In this document: piece by piece, positions 42,642 through 54,447 of the stretch
Layout: the number at the start of each line of letters is the position of its first letter
How positions within the stretch are numbered: the first letter of the stretch is position 1
The notes under the pieces: generated by a model
Told to the model about the DNA's origin: nothing
The model's input: only the letters and a program-made list of their open reading frames with translations
The model's database searches: none
DNA from: Tremella fuciformis
Taxonomy: Eukaryota; Basidiomycota; Tremellomycetes; Tremellales; Tremellaceae
Direction: 5' to 3'
Assembly: GCA_032768795.1 (NCBI GenBank)
Contig: CP136490.1
Location: 1,736,001 to 1,800,000, forward strand
Length of the DNA stretch: 64,000 nucleotides
Made by a program: the position numbers and the translations under genes

Positions 42642-45600
42642 ATGTGAGCTGCAGTACTGATGACTCGCCGGTGAACCAGCTCATGTACAAGGTCTGGCTC
42701 CCCCGGCATCATCTCGCAAGAGATCGACCGGATATCGCTGCACAATCCCATCCCCCTTCAGTTGCGCCTGTACGGTATCCCCTTCCTGAGTGAGCGAGCT
42801 ACTTGATTTTTGTCTGGCACCTTGCTCACATCTCAGCTCTCTACCCTCTTCTCGCTCACGCCTACTACAACAAGTACGACACCTGGGTCAAGTCCGAGGA
42901 GTGGACATTCATCTACTGCGTGCTGGTGTTCGGTGGCCATGCCTTGAGCTTCTTGTCGACGGCATGGAGCTCCGGCATTAACACCAGGGTGTCTTACTAT
43001 CCTGTAAGCCTCTCCCACCATAATAAGTCTGAGCTGATCTCCAGGCGCGCTCGCTGGAAGAAGCCAAGAAGATTCGGGTCGTACCGAGAAAGGGAAAGGG
43101 CAAGGGAGAGGTTGTGGATTTGGAAAAGTCAACCCCGCCGGGCGCGACCGAGCCGAACTATTCTTTCAACTATCAGCGCGATACCTACGTCTTCCACCGT
43201 GCGCTCATGTGGATCTCCACCCTCACGAGCGGCGCTGATATCCAGGCGAGACGAACTCGTTTACTCCCATTCCCTACCCATGCGATTCCTCCCCGCCCTT
43301 ATCCCTCTTCCAGGCTTCGCGAGGAATCACAACTAAAGATGCCACAACCAAGGCTCTCCGCGGTCTGCCCTCGCTCGCCAGCTTAAAGGCGACATACGGC
43401 CCGAACGAATGTCATATCCCCATTCCGAAGTTTACAGAGCTCTTCGCCGAACACGCTGTTGCGCCGTTCTTTGTCTTCCAGATGTTCTGCGTTGCACTCT
43501 GGTGCTTGGATGAGTACTGGTACTATTCGCTGTTCACCGCCTTCATGTTGGTGGTATTCGAGTGCACTGTTGTATTCCAGGTGAGTCGATTGCCCTCCAG
43601 CGGGAATCGTAGGATCTGGTAAACTCACATTGCAGCGGGTGAAGACCCTCCAGGAGTTCCGGACCATGAGTATCACGCCTTACCCCGTACAGGCGTACCG
43701 GGACGGCAAATGGGTCGAAGTTGTCAGCTCCGAACTGGTACCTGGAGATCTGGTCAGCATCTGTCAGTTGTTACCTTCACCTGATGTTTCTCCCGCTAAT
43801 CATCAGTGCGGACCAAACCCGATTCCGGCATCCCATGCGACCTGCTCCTTCTTCGCGGCACATGTATCGTCAACGAGGCCATGCTCTCCGGCGAATCAAC
43901 TCCACTTCTGAAGGAGAGCGTGGAGCTACGCGAAGGAACAGACATGCTCGACATGAATGGCGCCGATCGCAACAGTGTTCTGTTCTCGGGAACCAAGGCT
44001 TTGCAAGTTCAGGCGAGCGGTGAAAATCCTGTCACTGCCAATGACGCCCCTGCTACCCCGGACGGTGGCTGTCTGGCTGTCGTGCTTCGTACAGGCTTCG
44101 GCACGACTCAGGGTCAGCTTGTCCGCACGATGATCTTCTCGACCGAGCGCGTCTCTGCGAACAACTTCGAGAGCTTTTTGTTCATCGGCTTCCTGCTCAT
44201 CTTCGCCGTCGCTGCGAGCGCCTATGTCTGGACACGAGGACTGGAGAGGGGTATGGCCAAGGGCAAGCTGCTGCTGGACTGTATCCTCATCATCACTTCG
44301 GTTGTCCCTCCAGAACTTCCTATGGAGCTGTCTTTGGCTGTCAACGCGTCCCTGGTCGCGCTGCAGAAGTACGGTAAGCCAGGCCACAGGCTGTACAACT
44401 GTAATGGACTGATGCTCAGCAATCTTCTGCACCGAGCCTTTCCGAATTCCCTTCGCTGGACGGGTGGACGTGTGCTGTTTCGACAAGACAGGCACAATTA
44501 CCGGAGAGGACCTTGTGGTAGAAGGTGTCTGCGGAGTCGAGTATGTCTAAATTGGTGATCGACTGTGTGCTGTGTGGGGCTGACGAACAGCACCACCGAT
44601 CCGAAGCGCCTTGTACCCGTGACTGAGACCAGCAAGGAGACGACCGTCACTCTTGCTTCCGCGCATGCCCTCGTTCTTCTCGAAGATGGCACGCTCGTTG
44701 GCGATCCCATGGAGAAGACCACTCTGAACGCACTTGACTGGAAATTGACCAAAGGCGACAACTTGTCACCGAATAACACCAAAGAGTCACGGCACCGCTT
44801 CCAGATCACTGTCAGGCGGCGATACCAGTTTTCCTCTGCACTCAAAAGGATGTCGACTCTCGCTGCGGTAAACGAGCCTTCCGGACGGAAGTGGATTGCT
44901 GCCGTTAAGGGCGCCCCGGAGACGCTCAAGACGATGTACACGCATGTCCCCGACTTCTACGACGAGACCTACCGCTGGTACACACGTCGCGGCAGCCGAG
45001 TTTTGGCTTTGGGCTGGAAGACAATGAACGTTCAAAGTGACAAGGTCAGCTCGGTCGCGCGAGACGAGGTTGAGTGTGGGCTCGAATTCGCTGGATTCCT
45101 CGTCTTTCACTGTCCCCTCAAGCCGGACGCGGTGGAGACTCTCAAGATGCTGGCGGACTCGTCTCACAGGGTGAGTCTGGAATGCACCGATGCTCAGAAC
45201 CCTGGTCGTGCTGATCTCCAGTGTATCATGATCACCGGTGACAATCCTTTGACGGCGGTGCATGTTGCAAAGGATGTGGAGATCGTCGACCGAGACGTCA
45301 TGATTCTCGATCTGAAGGAAGGCACGACTACAGACGAGCTTGTTTGGAAGAACGTGGAGGAGACGAAAGTCATCCCCGTCTCACCTACCGCCCCGCTTGA
45401 CAAAGACATCCTCGCCAATTACGACATCTGCATCACTGGTGCCGCGCTGAAGCAGTACGCGTCACTTCCGTCATGGCACGTTCTCGCCCGACATGTATGG
45501 GTCTATGCTCGAGTTTCGCCATCACAAAAGGAGTTCATTCTTCACACGCTGAGGGACCTTGGCTATATCACTCTTATGGCTGGTGACGGTACCAATGATG

Positions 45601-46909
45601 TCGGTGCCCTCAAGCAGGCACACATCGGCGTCGCTCTGCTTGATGGATCACCAGAGGACCTGAAGAAGATCGCCGAGCACCGCAAGCTGGAAGCAATGAA
45701 GAAGGTCTATGAGCAGCAGTGCAAGCTGTCGGCACGATTCAATCAAGTTCCACCCCCGCCACCTCCCGCTCTACGAGAGGCGTACCCTGAGCTTGTTGCC
45801 ACACAGCAAGCCGTCGCTAAAGACCACCAGGGCAAACGCAAGCAGAACCCAATGGAGAAGTTCGATTTGGCTTCGATCACTTCCAAGCTGGCAGAGCTTG
45901 ACGAAGACCAGGAGGTCCCACAGATCAAGCTCGGTGATGCGTCTTGTGCGGCCCCCTTCACCAGCAAGCTGTCCAACGTTGCGGCCATCTCCAACATCAT
46001 TCGACAAGGACGATGCACGCTGGTTGCCACGATTCAGATGTACAAGATCCTCGCACTCAACTGTTTGATCACTGCGTACTCGTTGAGTGTGCAGTACCTG
46101 GACGGCATCAAGTTTGGCGACTATCAGGTCACGATCACCGGCATGTTGATGAGCGTCTGCTTCCTGTGCATCTCGCGGGCCAAGGTCAGCAGATAGGGAT
46201 TCAGCGTGTGGAGGCAAAGCTGACATGCAGCCTGTGGACAAGCTGTCTCGCGAGCGACCGCTTGGCAACATTTTCAACTTTTACGTCTTGCTGAGTGTGT
46301 TGCTGCAGTTCGCCGTGCACATTGTCGCTCTAGTATACATTACGACTCTGTCCAAGTCGTTGGAGGAGTGAGCATTGCCAAGCAAGCTGTCGCGCGTTCA
46401 CGCTGACAATCAGCCGTGGTGTCATCGACCTCGAAAAGAAGTTTGAGCCGACGCTGCTCAACACGTCAATCTACCTGCTGGGCCTGTCGCAGCAGGTCTC
46501 GACCTTTGTGCTCAACTTTCAAGGGCGCCCCTTCCGTGAGGGCATCCGGGAGAACCGGCCTCTTTACTGGGGTCTTTTGGGTGTTTCTGCCGTTGCCTAC
46601 TGTGGCGCTACCGACTTTATGCCCGAGTTTAGCAGATGGCTGCAGCTTGTGGAGATGACCTTTGACGTAAGTTTGGAGGGTTCGGTGGTCGAGAGGTGTG
46701 GCTGATCGAGACAGTTCCGACTGAAGTTGACGTTGTCAATGATCCTCGACTTTGCCGTGTGTTACGTGGTTGAGAAGGGCTGCAAGTATCTATTTGCGAG
46801 CTTGGAGCCTGCCGAGTTGGTGTCGCGCGGGAGGGAGAGGCGGGAGAAGCGACGTGCGCTGGAAGAGGCCACGACGGTAGTATCTGCAGACGAGAAGAAG
46901 GTGCAGTAA
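42642..46909 (+). CDS. SPF1: P5A-type P-type ATPase (Spf1-like, ER membrane)
   Basis: ER P5A ATPase that dislocates mistargeted transmembrane helices. Exons 42642-42643, 42692-42789, 42837-43003, 43045-43198, 43246-43580, 43636-43762, 43807-44373, 44420-44540, 44591-45170, 45222-46184, 46231-46367, 46414-46666, 46715-46909 sum to 3,699 nt, 1,232 aa, the family length. Marks are [16 protein letters not shown] (P5A M4), phosphorylation motif DKTGT with Asp at about 505, [14 protein letters not shown] and [22 protein letters not shown]. The start codon appears to be AT at the end of exon 1 and G at the start of exon 2, giving [14 protein letters not shown]. No other in-frame ATG precedes the conserved N-terminal helices. 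The last exon ends in a basic, Glu-rich tail. Confidence 0.92.
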
Positions 46910-47731
46910 GCAGAGGCATAGAAAAAGAAGCTGGGATTGTCGCATGCATTACAACCACTTTTGCATAAATCACTGTATATGATTGAATCGGCTTTGGTCG
47001 GCAGGTAGAGTTGTTGGGAGTCGGTGTGCCTGATGACGACTTGGTCGCCGCCCGACCCGCGGGTTTGATGGTACCTGATCTGGACTTGCCCCAATGCCGG
47101 AGAGGGGTGATCGATCACATTCCTGGTTTTTAATTTAAGTCGGCATCCAGGTGAGAAAAAATCAAATCAACCTCTGTGGTCGTGGTCGTCGACGGTTGAA
47201 GCGGTACAAGCGGTGATCCGCACAGATGACATTGTATCCGAGCCGTCGCAAACGTCGACTCGCACTTGACTCTGAACAGTACTTCTTCGCCCTCACCCCC
47301 CTTCTCCTTCTGAGTCTCGTCTTGTCTCGTCTGGTCTCGCTTGGCAAGCACGCACCCCGTCTTGGCCCCCACACCCACACCGTTTCCCCACACTCACGCT
47401 TGGCCAGTCTCACTGGCCGCTCTGAACTCTCACCATTCTCCCTCTCACCTCGGTCATCCGACCCTCGCCCTCTTCCTTTGCGCGACTTGCCAGACGACCC
47501 CACCCTTCATCAGTCGCCGCAGTCTCATCTTCATCCTCATCCATCAGCATCAGCGCAGCTGCCTCGCGACCGAGACCGAGCCTGCTTCTGAGCAGTCGTA
47601 CGAGCTCGACCTCGACCTCGACCACGACCAGCCAACGCCGCCGTCCTTTGGCCACGTCCTCGCGCTCCACCCCTCCTCATCCCCCTCGCTCGCACATCCG
47701 TTCCAGCTCCAGCTCCACTCACCATCCCACC
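46910..47731. promoter_or_regulatory. Intergenic region with long pyrimidine-rich leader
   Basis: About 820 bp between the P5A ATPase stop and the carbonic anhydrase start. From about 47270 to 47730 the plus strand is strongly C/T-rich, rich in CTC and TCC, as in basidiomycete core promoters and 5' UTRs of highly expressed genes. The open frame extends upstream to 47648, but composition favours the start at 47732 (CCCACCATGAGC). Confidence 0.5.
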
Positions 47732-48477
47732 ATGAGCACCTTTCCCGAGATCGACGCGCTGCTGCAGAGCAACGAGCAGTGGGCCGCGCACGTCGAGTCG
47801 ACCGAGCCGGGCTTCCTGCAGGGCACCACGGAGGGCCAGGCGCCCAAGATACTCTGGATGGGCTGCGCCGACAGTCGTGTGCCCGAGACGGTCCTCCTGG
47901 GCCGGAAACCGGGAGACCTGTTCGTCCAGAGGAACATTGCGAACCAGTTTCAGCCGGACGACACGTCCGCACAGGCCTTGCTGAACTACGGCGTCATGTT
48001 TGTGGGCGTGACACACGGTGGGTTCCTCTTGTTAGCATTAGAGAGAGGAGAGCCTGACCGCCAGTGATCATAGCTGGCCACACGTGCTGCGGTGGGTGCG
48101 TCGCCGCGCACGGCGCGCCGGCCACTGGCAATCCCAACACGCACCTGCACAACTTTTTGGCGCCGATCATCAAGCTGCGCCATGCGCTGCCGCAGGAGGC
48201 GACGGTCGACGACCTCATCATTGAGAATGTCAAGATGCAGGTCAAGAACGTCGCAGAGTCCGAGGTGAGTCTCGACCCTGAGCGCTCGGTCGTAGAGAGG
48301 GCCCCGCTGATGCCAGACCATGAAGGAGGCTTGGGCAGAAGGGAAGAAGGTCTACGTGCACGGATGGGTGCGTTGCATGAGACCCTGGGTCGACCTGGAC
48401 CCCCGGCTGATGCTTAGTTGTACGACCTCGGCTCGGGCCGCGTCAAAGACCTCGGTATCACCGTCGGTCCTCAATAA
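47732..48477 (+). CDS. Beta-class carbonic anhydrase
   Basis: Zinc enzyme hydrating CO2 to bicarbonate, needed for growth in air and for CO2 sensing in fungi. Exons 47732-48017, 48065-48264, 48317-48367, 48418-48477 give 198 aa. Zinc ligands are C45 (MGCADSR), H101 and C104 (GHTCCGG), and the Asp47-Arg49 dyad is intact. Other family marks are GDLFVQRNIAN and VHGWLYDLGSGRVKDLG. There is no mitochondrial presequence, so it is probably cytosolic. Its 3' end faces the ALG3 gene about 250 bp away. Confidence 0.93.
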
Positions 48478-48726
48478 TTGAAACTAGGGCCTCTTGGACA
48501 CATGTGCATAAAGAGACGACTTTCGAAGGGCGCCACGACCGACAAGCGAGCACGGCAGAGCAGAGCAGTAACAGCAGCAGTAGACAGTAGACATTCGATG
48601 GGCAAAGCAGCAGGATACGATTCACAGTTGACACACACCACACAGCAGTACATACAGTCTCCACATCATGACACGTCCGGTTTCTTTGCATGCAGATACA
48701 TTTGATATGGCCCCGACCGTCGGTCT

Positions 48727-50430
48727 CTATCTTGGAACCTCTGTCGTGTGTTGCTTTTCTGGCAAGACTGCTGTGGCAGCTCGCTCTGACTCTAGCTGCG
48801 GCAGGCAGTTGGGAGGCGGCCGCGACCACAGTCCCAGCAACATGATGATGTGCGCCACAAGCAAAACGCCAGAAGACGCGTTCGTACTGGGCGCAGTGGC
48901 CCAGGCATATTCGATCAGTCCCCACAACGATACCCTGTATCATCAGACAAGGGTTCAGCGCGAGGCATGGGAGAGGAGCCTACCCGAGGACCGGACTGCC
49001 CCATGCGCCGCCGTACCATAGCAGCAAGGGGATCTGGTGGAAGTACCACACGTGGAATTGGTAGTGCAATGTCCGGGCGAATGTCATACCGATCAGGTTC
49101 GAGGTGAACAGCACCAAGGGGATGTCTGGGCGTCAGCTACTACATGATCGACCAGCAGCTGGACGGACGATGTGCTGGGAGATCTGCAATTGATACGGTC
49201 GGCAATGCAGGCGAGTCAAAGGCTCGTTTCAGGATCGTCAGAGGCGATACTGCGCTCCATCTCCAGTAGGCGAAGGGGATGAGGGTGTCCAGCTGCGTGT
49301 CAGCAACGAGCCAGAGGATGTAGTGCTGGGTTGGCACGAACATGTAGGAATAGTAGCACCCTCGCGAATCGCTTAGAGAGGAAGTCGGCCTCGGGAACGA
49401 AACGCCAGTTGACAGTCCATTCGTAGAGAAACTGCCGGGAAAAGTCAAAGGCGCTTTGGAAGTACGCGACGGGGTCGTGCCGCAGAAATGGGAGCGGAAT
49501 GGCGAGCTGGAGTCAGCATTTATCACTTAAGCTGTGATGAGGACGAGGCTGACTTGCACAGACGCAATCAGCGTGGCGAGCTCGATCGAGCCGAAGAGGC
49601 CTCGGTGCTGTGCAGCTAGGACAAGCAGTCCGGGTAGGAACAGCAGGATGTTCATCTTGATCCCAAGAGCGAGGCTGAGGTCAACCCGGACCGCAAGCTG
49701 TGCACCTTGCATTCCGCATGGGAAAGACCCACCTCCATAGGAAAGCTCCCACTCGCCATCCTGCTTTGCCCCCCAGCATGAGCGCGACCACACTGCTGTA
49801 CAGGAGCAGCATGGCCAGGGGGTCGTTGAACAGCCGGAGGAGGTACACCGAGTGCGCCCTCTTAGACAGAGTAAGCGGGACCAGCAGGATCTGCGGCACA
49901 TGTCGGCCCTTGCGGCCCCCGAGAAAGTAGATGCTCGCTATGAGGAGAAAGGTTGAGAGGTAGACACCTAGGAAGATGTATTGCGCCGCGCGAACACGAT
50001 CGTGCACCGGGAGGAGCTCGTGAAAAGCGGTGTAGATCCATAAATGCAGCGCCGGGTATCTTTCCGTCAACCAGATCAGACAAGGACAAGGGTGAGTGGG
50101 GGACGCACACGAGAGGACCCGTCTCTCCTTCCAGCTTGGAATAGTCGCGCTCGCCGTCGAGGAATCCCTCGACCTGCTGCATATATGCGACCCAGTCAAT
50201 CTTCGTATCTACCATCAGCTCTGCCGATGCATCGCAGGAGACTCACAGGGTACTCTGCGGATGATGACCAGGCCCAGAGCCGCCTCTCCCAGTAAGAGAA
50301 GAGCCGCGACTGGCCAGAACCAGCGCCGGTCGAGCAGAACCGCCCGAACGAAGTTGACGATCCATGCTGGAGAGAGAAATGCCGGTGGATGTGAGGCCGG
50401 AGCTCCCGACTGGGCTTTGATAGGCGCCAT
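48727..50430 (-). CDS. ALG3: Dolichyl-P-Man:Man5GlcNAc2-PP-dolichol alpha-1,3-mannosyltransferase (ALG3)
   Basis: ER membrane GT58 enzyme adding the first lumenal mannose from Dol-P-Man to the lipid-linked oligosaccharide for N-glycosylation. Exons 50430-50247, 50208-50109, 50059-49733, 49674-49554, 49506-49342, 49292-49169, 49125-48984, 48934-48727 give 456 aa, in the usual range. Signatures are [76 protein letters not shown] and [20 protein letters not shown]. Multiple TM helices are evident. The KIDW and GPLVYPA loops hold the catalytic-side residues of the family. Divergent from the FAD oxidase. Confidence 0.92.
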
Positions 50431-50856
50431 TGTGCAGGGACAGTGTCAGACTGGACGATCCAGCGCTCTTAAAAGCCATGCGAGTCTGTACTGGCGATGT
50501 GAAGATGAGAAGATACGCACAGCTGAAACGCGATTTCGTGGCAAGCGCAGCTCATCTTCGCTCAAAGGTGACACGTGGCCGTGCCCGAGACGGGTCGCAC
50601 AAACTGCATAGCTCAGGCTTGTAGCATGCAGTATAGCATCTTCGGCATAGATGACACCCTGGTCAAAAAGTACACTTACACCTGACCGCTCTCAGAATAT
50701 CGGAGCCGGGCATGCATGCATGCCATCGCGGCTGGCGGACGATGTATTTCGGGCCGAGTGTCGGTTGATGGGCAATCTTATCTCAGGCACTGACGGCACA
50801 CGCGACAGGTTCTCGAGTCGACCATGGGCAGTTTCTCTGTTTGACATTCACTCATC
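50431..50856. promoter_or_regulatory. Divergent promoter of ALG3 and FAD oxidase
   Basis: 426 bp. It contains a perfect 16-bp palindrome, GGCATGCATGCATGCC at 50709-50724, of alternating purine/pyrimidine steps. No gene seen. Confidence 0.45.
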
Positions 50857-52490
50857 ATGTCGCAAGGCAAGACGCGGGTCGTCATCGTAGGTGCAGGTGA
50901 GCCGCAAAAAGCCTCCTTCACAGAGAGACTGACAGAGAGGCATCTTCGGCATGTCTACGGCCTTGTGGATGCTCGAGGACGGGTCGTACGACGTGACCAT
51001 CCTGGACAGGAGCGAAACATTACCGGCACCTGATGCGGCCAGCACGGATCTGAATAAGGCAAGCTGGAGCAGTCCAGTCCTGCATCAGCTGACAGATAGA
51101 TCATCCGTTCAGCAGATTATGCAGATCCAGACCTGGCGGGTCTCGCATTGCAAGCGGTAGAGATGTGGAGAAAGCCAGAGTGGGAAGGGACATATCACGA
51201 GTGCGTCTCGTGATGATGCCTGTCACCAATCGTCGTGACCGGTGCTGATACAAGATCGGGCGTCATGTGCCTCTCGAGCAAGTCGAATCCCGAAAGTCAT
51301 GCCTTTGTATTTGCCGCCTACTCGAACTGCCGGGCCCTTGGGTTGCAATCCGATCTGACACCAAATTTGGAGAAGATACAAGAGGTACTCGGCGATGTAC
51401 CAATAGGCGACTTTGGCGGACGTGAGGGGTACATCAACTATGTTGGAGGATGGGCCGAGGCCGAAAGAGCGACCAGAATTGGGCTGGACATGGTGCGCGC
51501 CAAAGGCGGTATCATCAGGCCATGTTGCGAAGTGGTAGGAACAAGTAGGGATGGAAGAACAGTGCGCGGCGTGAAGCTGGTGAACGGCGACATCGTCCCA
51601 GCCGATATCGTCGTTGTGAGTCGAGCCATGGTTATAGAGGAATGAGTTGACCGTGTCAGGTGGCTGCTGGTGCTTGGACGCCATCCCTTTTCGCCTTGCC
51701 GGGGATGGAGGCCAAGATCCCTCCTGCAATGGCTACGGGGTAGGCAGATCCTCGGCCCACGAGCGCAGCTGATGCCGAAGACAATGTCTGGCCACGATAC
51801 AACTGACTCCAGAGGAAGCGCAGAAATATTCGAAGACCCCTGTAGTGGGTCTTAAACGCATCTACAGGTCTATCAGCTGACTCTGGAACAGGTTCTCAGC
51901 CTCGACGACGGCTTCTACCTCTTCCCACCCAACCCCGACGGCCTCATGAAACTCGCTTATCACAACGCGGGGTATCTCAACCCTCAACCTGTCGCGGGGG
52001 GTTCGTCTGCAGTGCAAGGGGTTTCCGTCCCACGAACAAAATGCACGCCGGGAGCCGAGGACGGGGCTATACCCAAAGAGATGGTGGTGGCATTGAGGCA
52101 AGGTCTGCGTGGAATATATCCCGAGCTCGCTCAGAAGGATTTCGTCTCCACCCGGCTGTGCTGGTCAGTCCACGCGCGGAAGATGCTCCAGAGTTTCTGA
52201 TCAGTAGGTACTGCGACACCGTCACTGACGATTGGATTATCGACTATCATCCGGAATACGACAATCTCATTGTCGCGAGCGGCGACTCAGGGCACGGATT
52301 CAAGTTCGCGCCCATTATTGGCCGAGAGATTCTCAAGGTCATCAAACGCGAACCGCCGCCTGAATATGCTGAGCGTTGGGCGTTCAAAGAGAGAAAGGCC
52401 GACCCATTTGCCGAGATGCGGCAGGGAACAGTCAAGGTGCTGAAGCTAGACGAGCTAGCGACAAAGGAAGATCTCAGAGGCGAAGCATGA
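50857..52490 (+). CDS. FAD-dependent amine oxidase (saccharopine/pipecolate/fructosyl-amino-acid oxidase family)
   Basis: Flavoenzyme of the DAO/monomeric sarcosine oxidase superfamily. Exons 50857-50896, 50940-51058, 51100-51200, 51255-51615, 51660-51739, 51781-51844, 51892-52163, 52208-52490 give 439 aa. The dinucleotide fold is VVIVGAGIFGMSTALWM, with DR ending beta2 (VTILDR). Then come ASTDLNKIIRSADYADP, GGREGYINYVGGWAEA, VVAAGAWTP, LDDGFYLFPPN and RLCWYCDT, and near the C-terminus SGDSGHGFKFAP, the covalent-FAD-type region. Substrate could be saccharopine, pipecolate or an Amadori amino acid. The intron at 51059-51099 starts with GC, not GT, and the frame requires it. No peroxisomal SKL-type ending (ends RGEA). 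Confidence 0.88.
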
Positions 52491-52633
52491 GTCAAGTCAT
52501 CTTGCGTGCGTAGAGAGTTGTCATACAAGAGGAGTGTACGGTATCTCATGCGTCATGATATCTTGACGATGTGTACGAAGATCGCGGACAGATATACTTG
52601 TCGAGCCGAATCTGAAGTTTGTTCTTGACGAGC

Positions 52634-54076
52634 TCACGATCCGCCTTTGCGTCCAAATGGACCGGTAAGGCGATTCGCACCGGGCGGACCGTAGTCTTGT
52701 CGCGGAGTGCCGGCGTCGCGTCTTTGAGCCCGCGGGACGAACTCAAGAGCGTTGATCGCAAGGTGGAGCGATATGGCTGGGTCGGCAGGTCGTCCTTGCT
52801 CGCCCGCCAGAGGAGGCGTCGCGACCTCACTGCCTCGTCGGGACATCGTCGCATCCTGCTCGGCCACAGGCACGGGGCGGATCCGCCTGACAGGTCGCTG
52901 ACGAGCCTGACGTGGTCGACTGGCGGTAGACTGTTGCTGTCCGCGTCCAGGCGGACTTTGCGCATGGCCCGCTGGTTTCGTGGACGTGACGGCCGGGTCT
53001 GCGAAGGGCGACTGCGCTTTGGGCGAGTCTGGAGGTGAGGGGCGGGGTGGGCTGAACCGGGGGAGCTCCAGAGTCGGGGCGTAAGTTACCGGTCGACGGC
53101 TGACGCCCTGCTGAGACGGTACCAAGGGGGTTGATGCAACGGAAGCCGCCGTGTGCTGGTTTCGAGAAGGCTCTGGTCTAGGCTCGACGCCAGCGGCAAT
53201 GGCACGCCTCGCTTGTGCGTAGCTGTCGTCCTGAGGTTTCCAGCAGAGTTTGCCAATCCACCCAGGAGCCGAAGGCGGGACAGACGGGTCCCGGAAGAAC
53301 TTTTGCGGCAGGTCGAATGGCAAAGACTGAGGTCAACTGGAGTCTTCAAGATCGACATACCTCTCTCGTGAACTCTAGCGAGCCTACGATGCTCGGGCCA
53401 AAGATCCGTCCGTAAGCCAGTACTTCCCGAGCGGAAGCGGCCATGCGTCTCGCCTGCAGCTCGCGGTCGTATGCCAGAGGACCGCCCGCCGTAGCTAGCG
53501 GATCATCAAGCATAGGGCGGGCAAAGGGCCTGAGCCAGCGCTCTGCGCCATCTTCCGGTCAGCGGCGAACAATGGGTGATGAGCGAGTGGGAGAGGAGAC
53601 AGCTCACCCGTCCGGATGATGGTGAGCGTGACGCTCCATCTGCCTCCTCGCGAGAGACACCGCGCGATATCCCATATCGCCCAATCGAGGCCGGAGGTAC
53701 AACTGATCCATGGCGAGAGCTCGTCGGGCGGTCGCGCGCCCAAGGCGTTGTTGCCGCGGTACGGCCTGCGCGCCCCGCGTATGTGGTCGACCAGCAGCTC
53801 GCGCATCCACGGGCTCTCCGGGTCTACGCTGCCGGCTACGAGCGGATATGTCTTGGGCGTCACGCAGGCGAAGAGGGGCGAGGGGGCGAAGAAGCCGGAT
53901 GTGCCGGGCGAAGGGGAGACGATGAGTTGCGAGGCGGAGAGCGAGTGATGGACGCGCAGAAGGATGAGGCCCTCGGTGAGCTGACGACAAAGGCGGGCAT
54001 ATGTCCACTCTTGACGAGCTGGCTGGGGCCTCGGTCGACCGCGCCGCGAGTTAGGGGCAGAGGATCGGCCAGACAT
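52634..54076 (-). CDS. Hypothetical protein, 441 aa, with Pro/Arg-rich tail
   Basis: Exons 54076-53608, 53551-53388, 53326-52634 give 441 aa with closing phases. Residues about 20-210 look like one folded domain. Segments include PSPLFACVTPKTYPLVAGS, SPWISCTSGLDWAIWDIAR, WSVTLTIIRT and ASAREVLAYGRIFGPSI, a pattern recalling fungal proteins that pair an ART-like or DUF7587-like core (Ser/Trp 'SPWIS', strand, helix). I cannot confirm this. The last 200 residues are low-complexity Pro/Arg/Gln/Ser. The intron 2 donor (GTAGGC at 53387) was chosen because it alone joins the frames. A downstream GTATGT does not. Confidence 0.55.
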
Positions 54077-54447
54077 GTCGGCTCGCTAGGGTCGCACGAT
54101 ACAGCAAAGAATTTGATGGCGCCGCCAAGAGAGATTAGCCCGATATGCGAAGGGTTCAACCAAGAGATACAAGAGCAGCTGCAAGATAGTCAAGAAGGAC
54201 ACGATCAACTGCTGAACGGAGATGAAGAGTCAGAAAAGAGACTGAACATCAACAGGCCTGCGTGTCTGCACTTGCGGGTCAGCGATCCGAGGGCACGAGG
54301 GCGAGTGAGATCCCGTCAGCGGCGTTCAGCGCTGCGCCCTTGCCCCGCCGTGGGAAAGAGACCGCACAGGAAGTCCACGATAGGCACATTAGCCAAGCGT
54401 GAGCGAGCAATGCATGATCCGATCGGATTACCTCCTCTGGAGAAGGC
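54077..54447. other. Spacer between two minus-strand genes
   Basis: About 370 bp between the start of the gene ending at 52634 and the stop at 54448. Plus-strand ORFs crossing here are antisense shadows. No separate gene seen. Confidence 0.45.
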
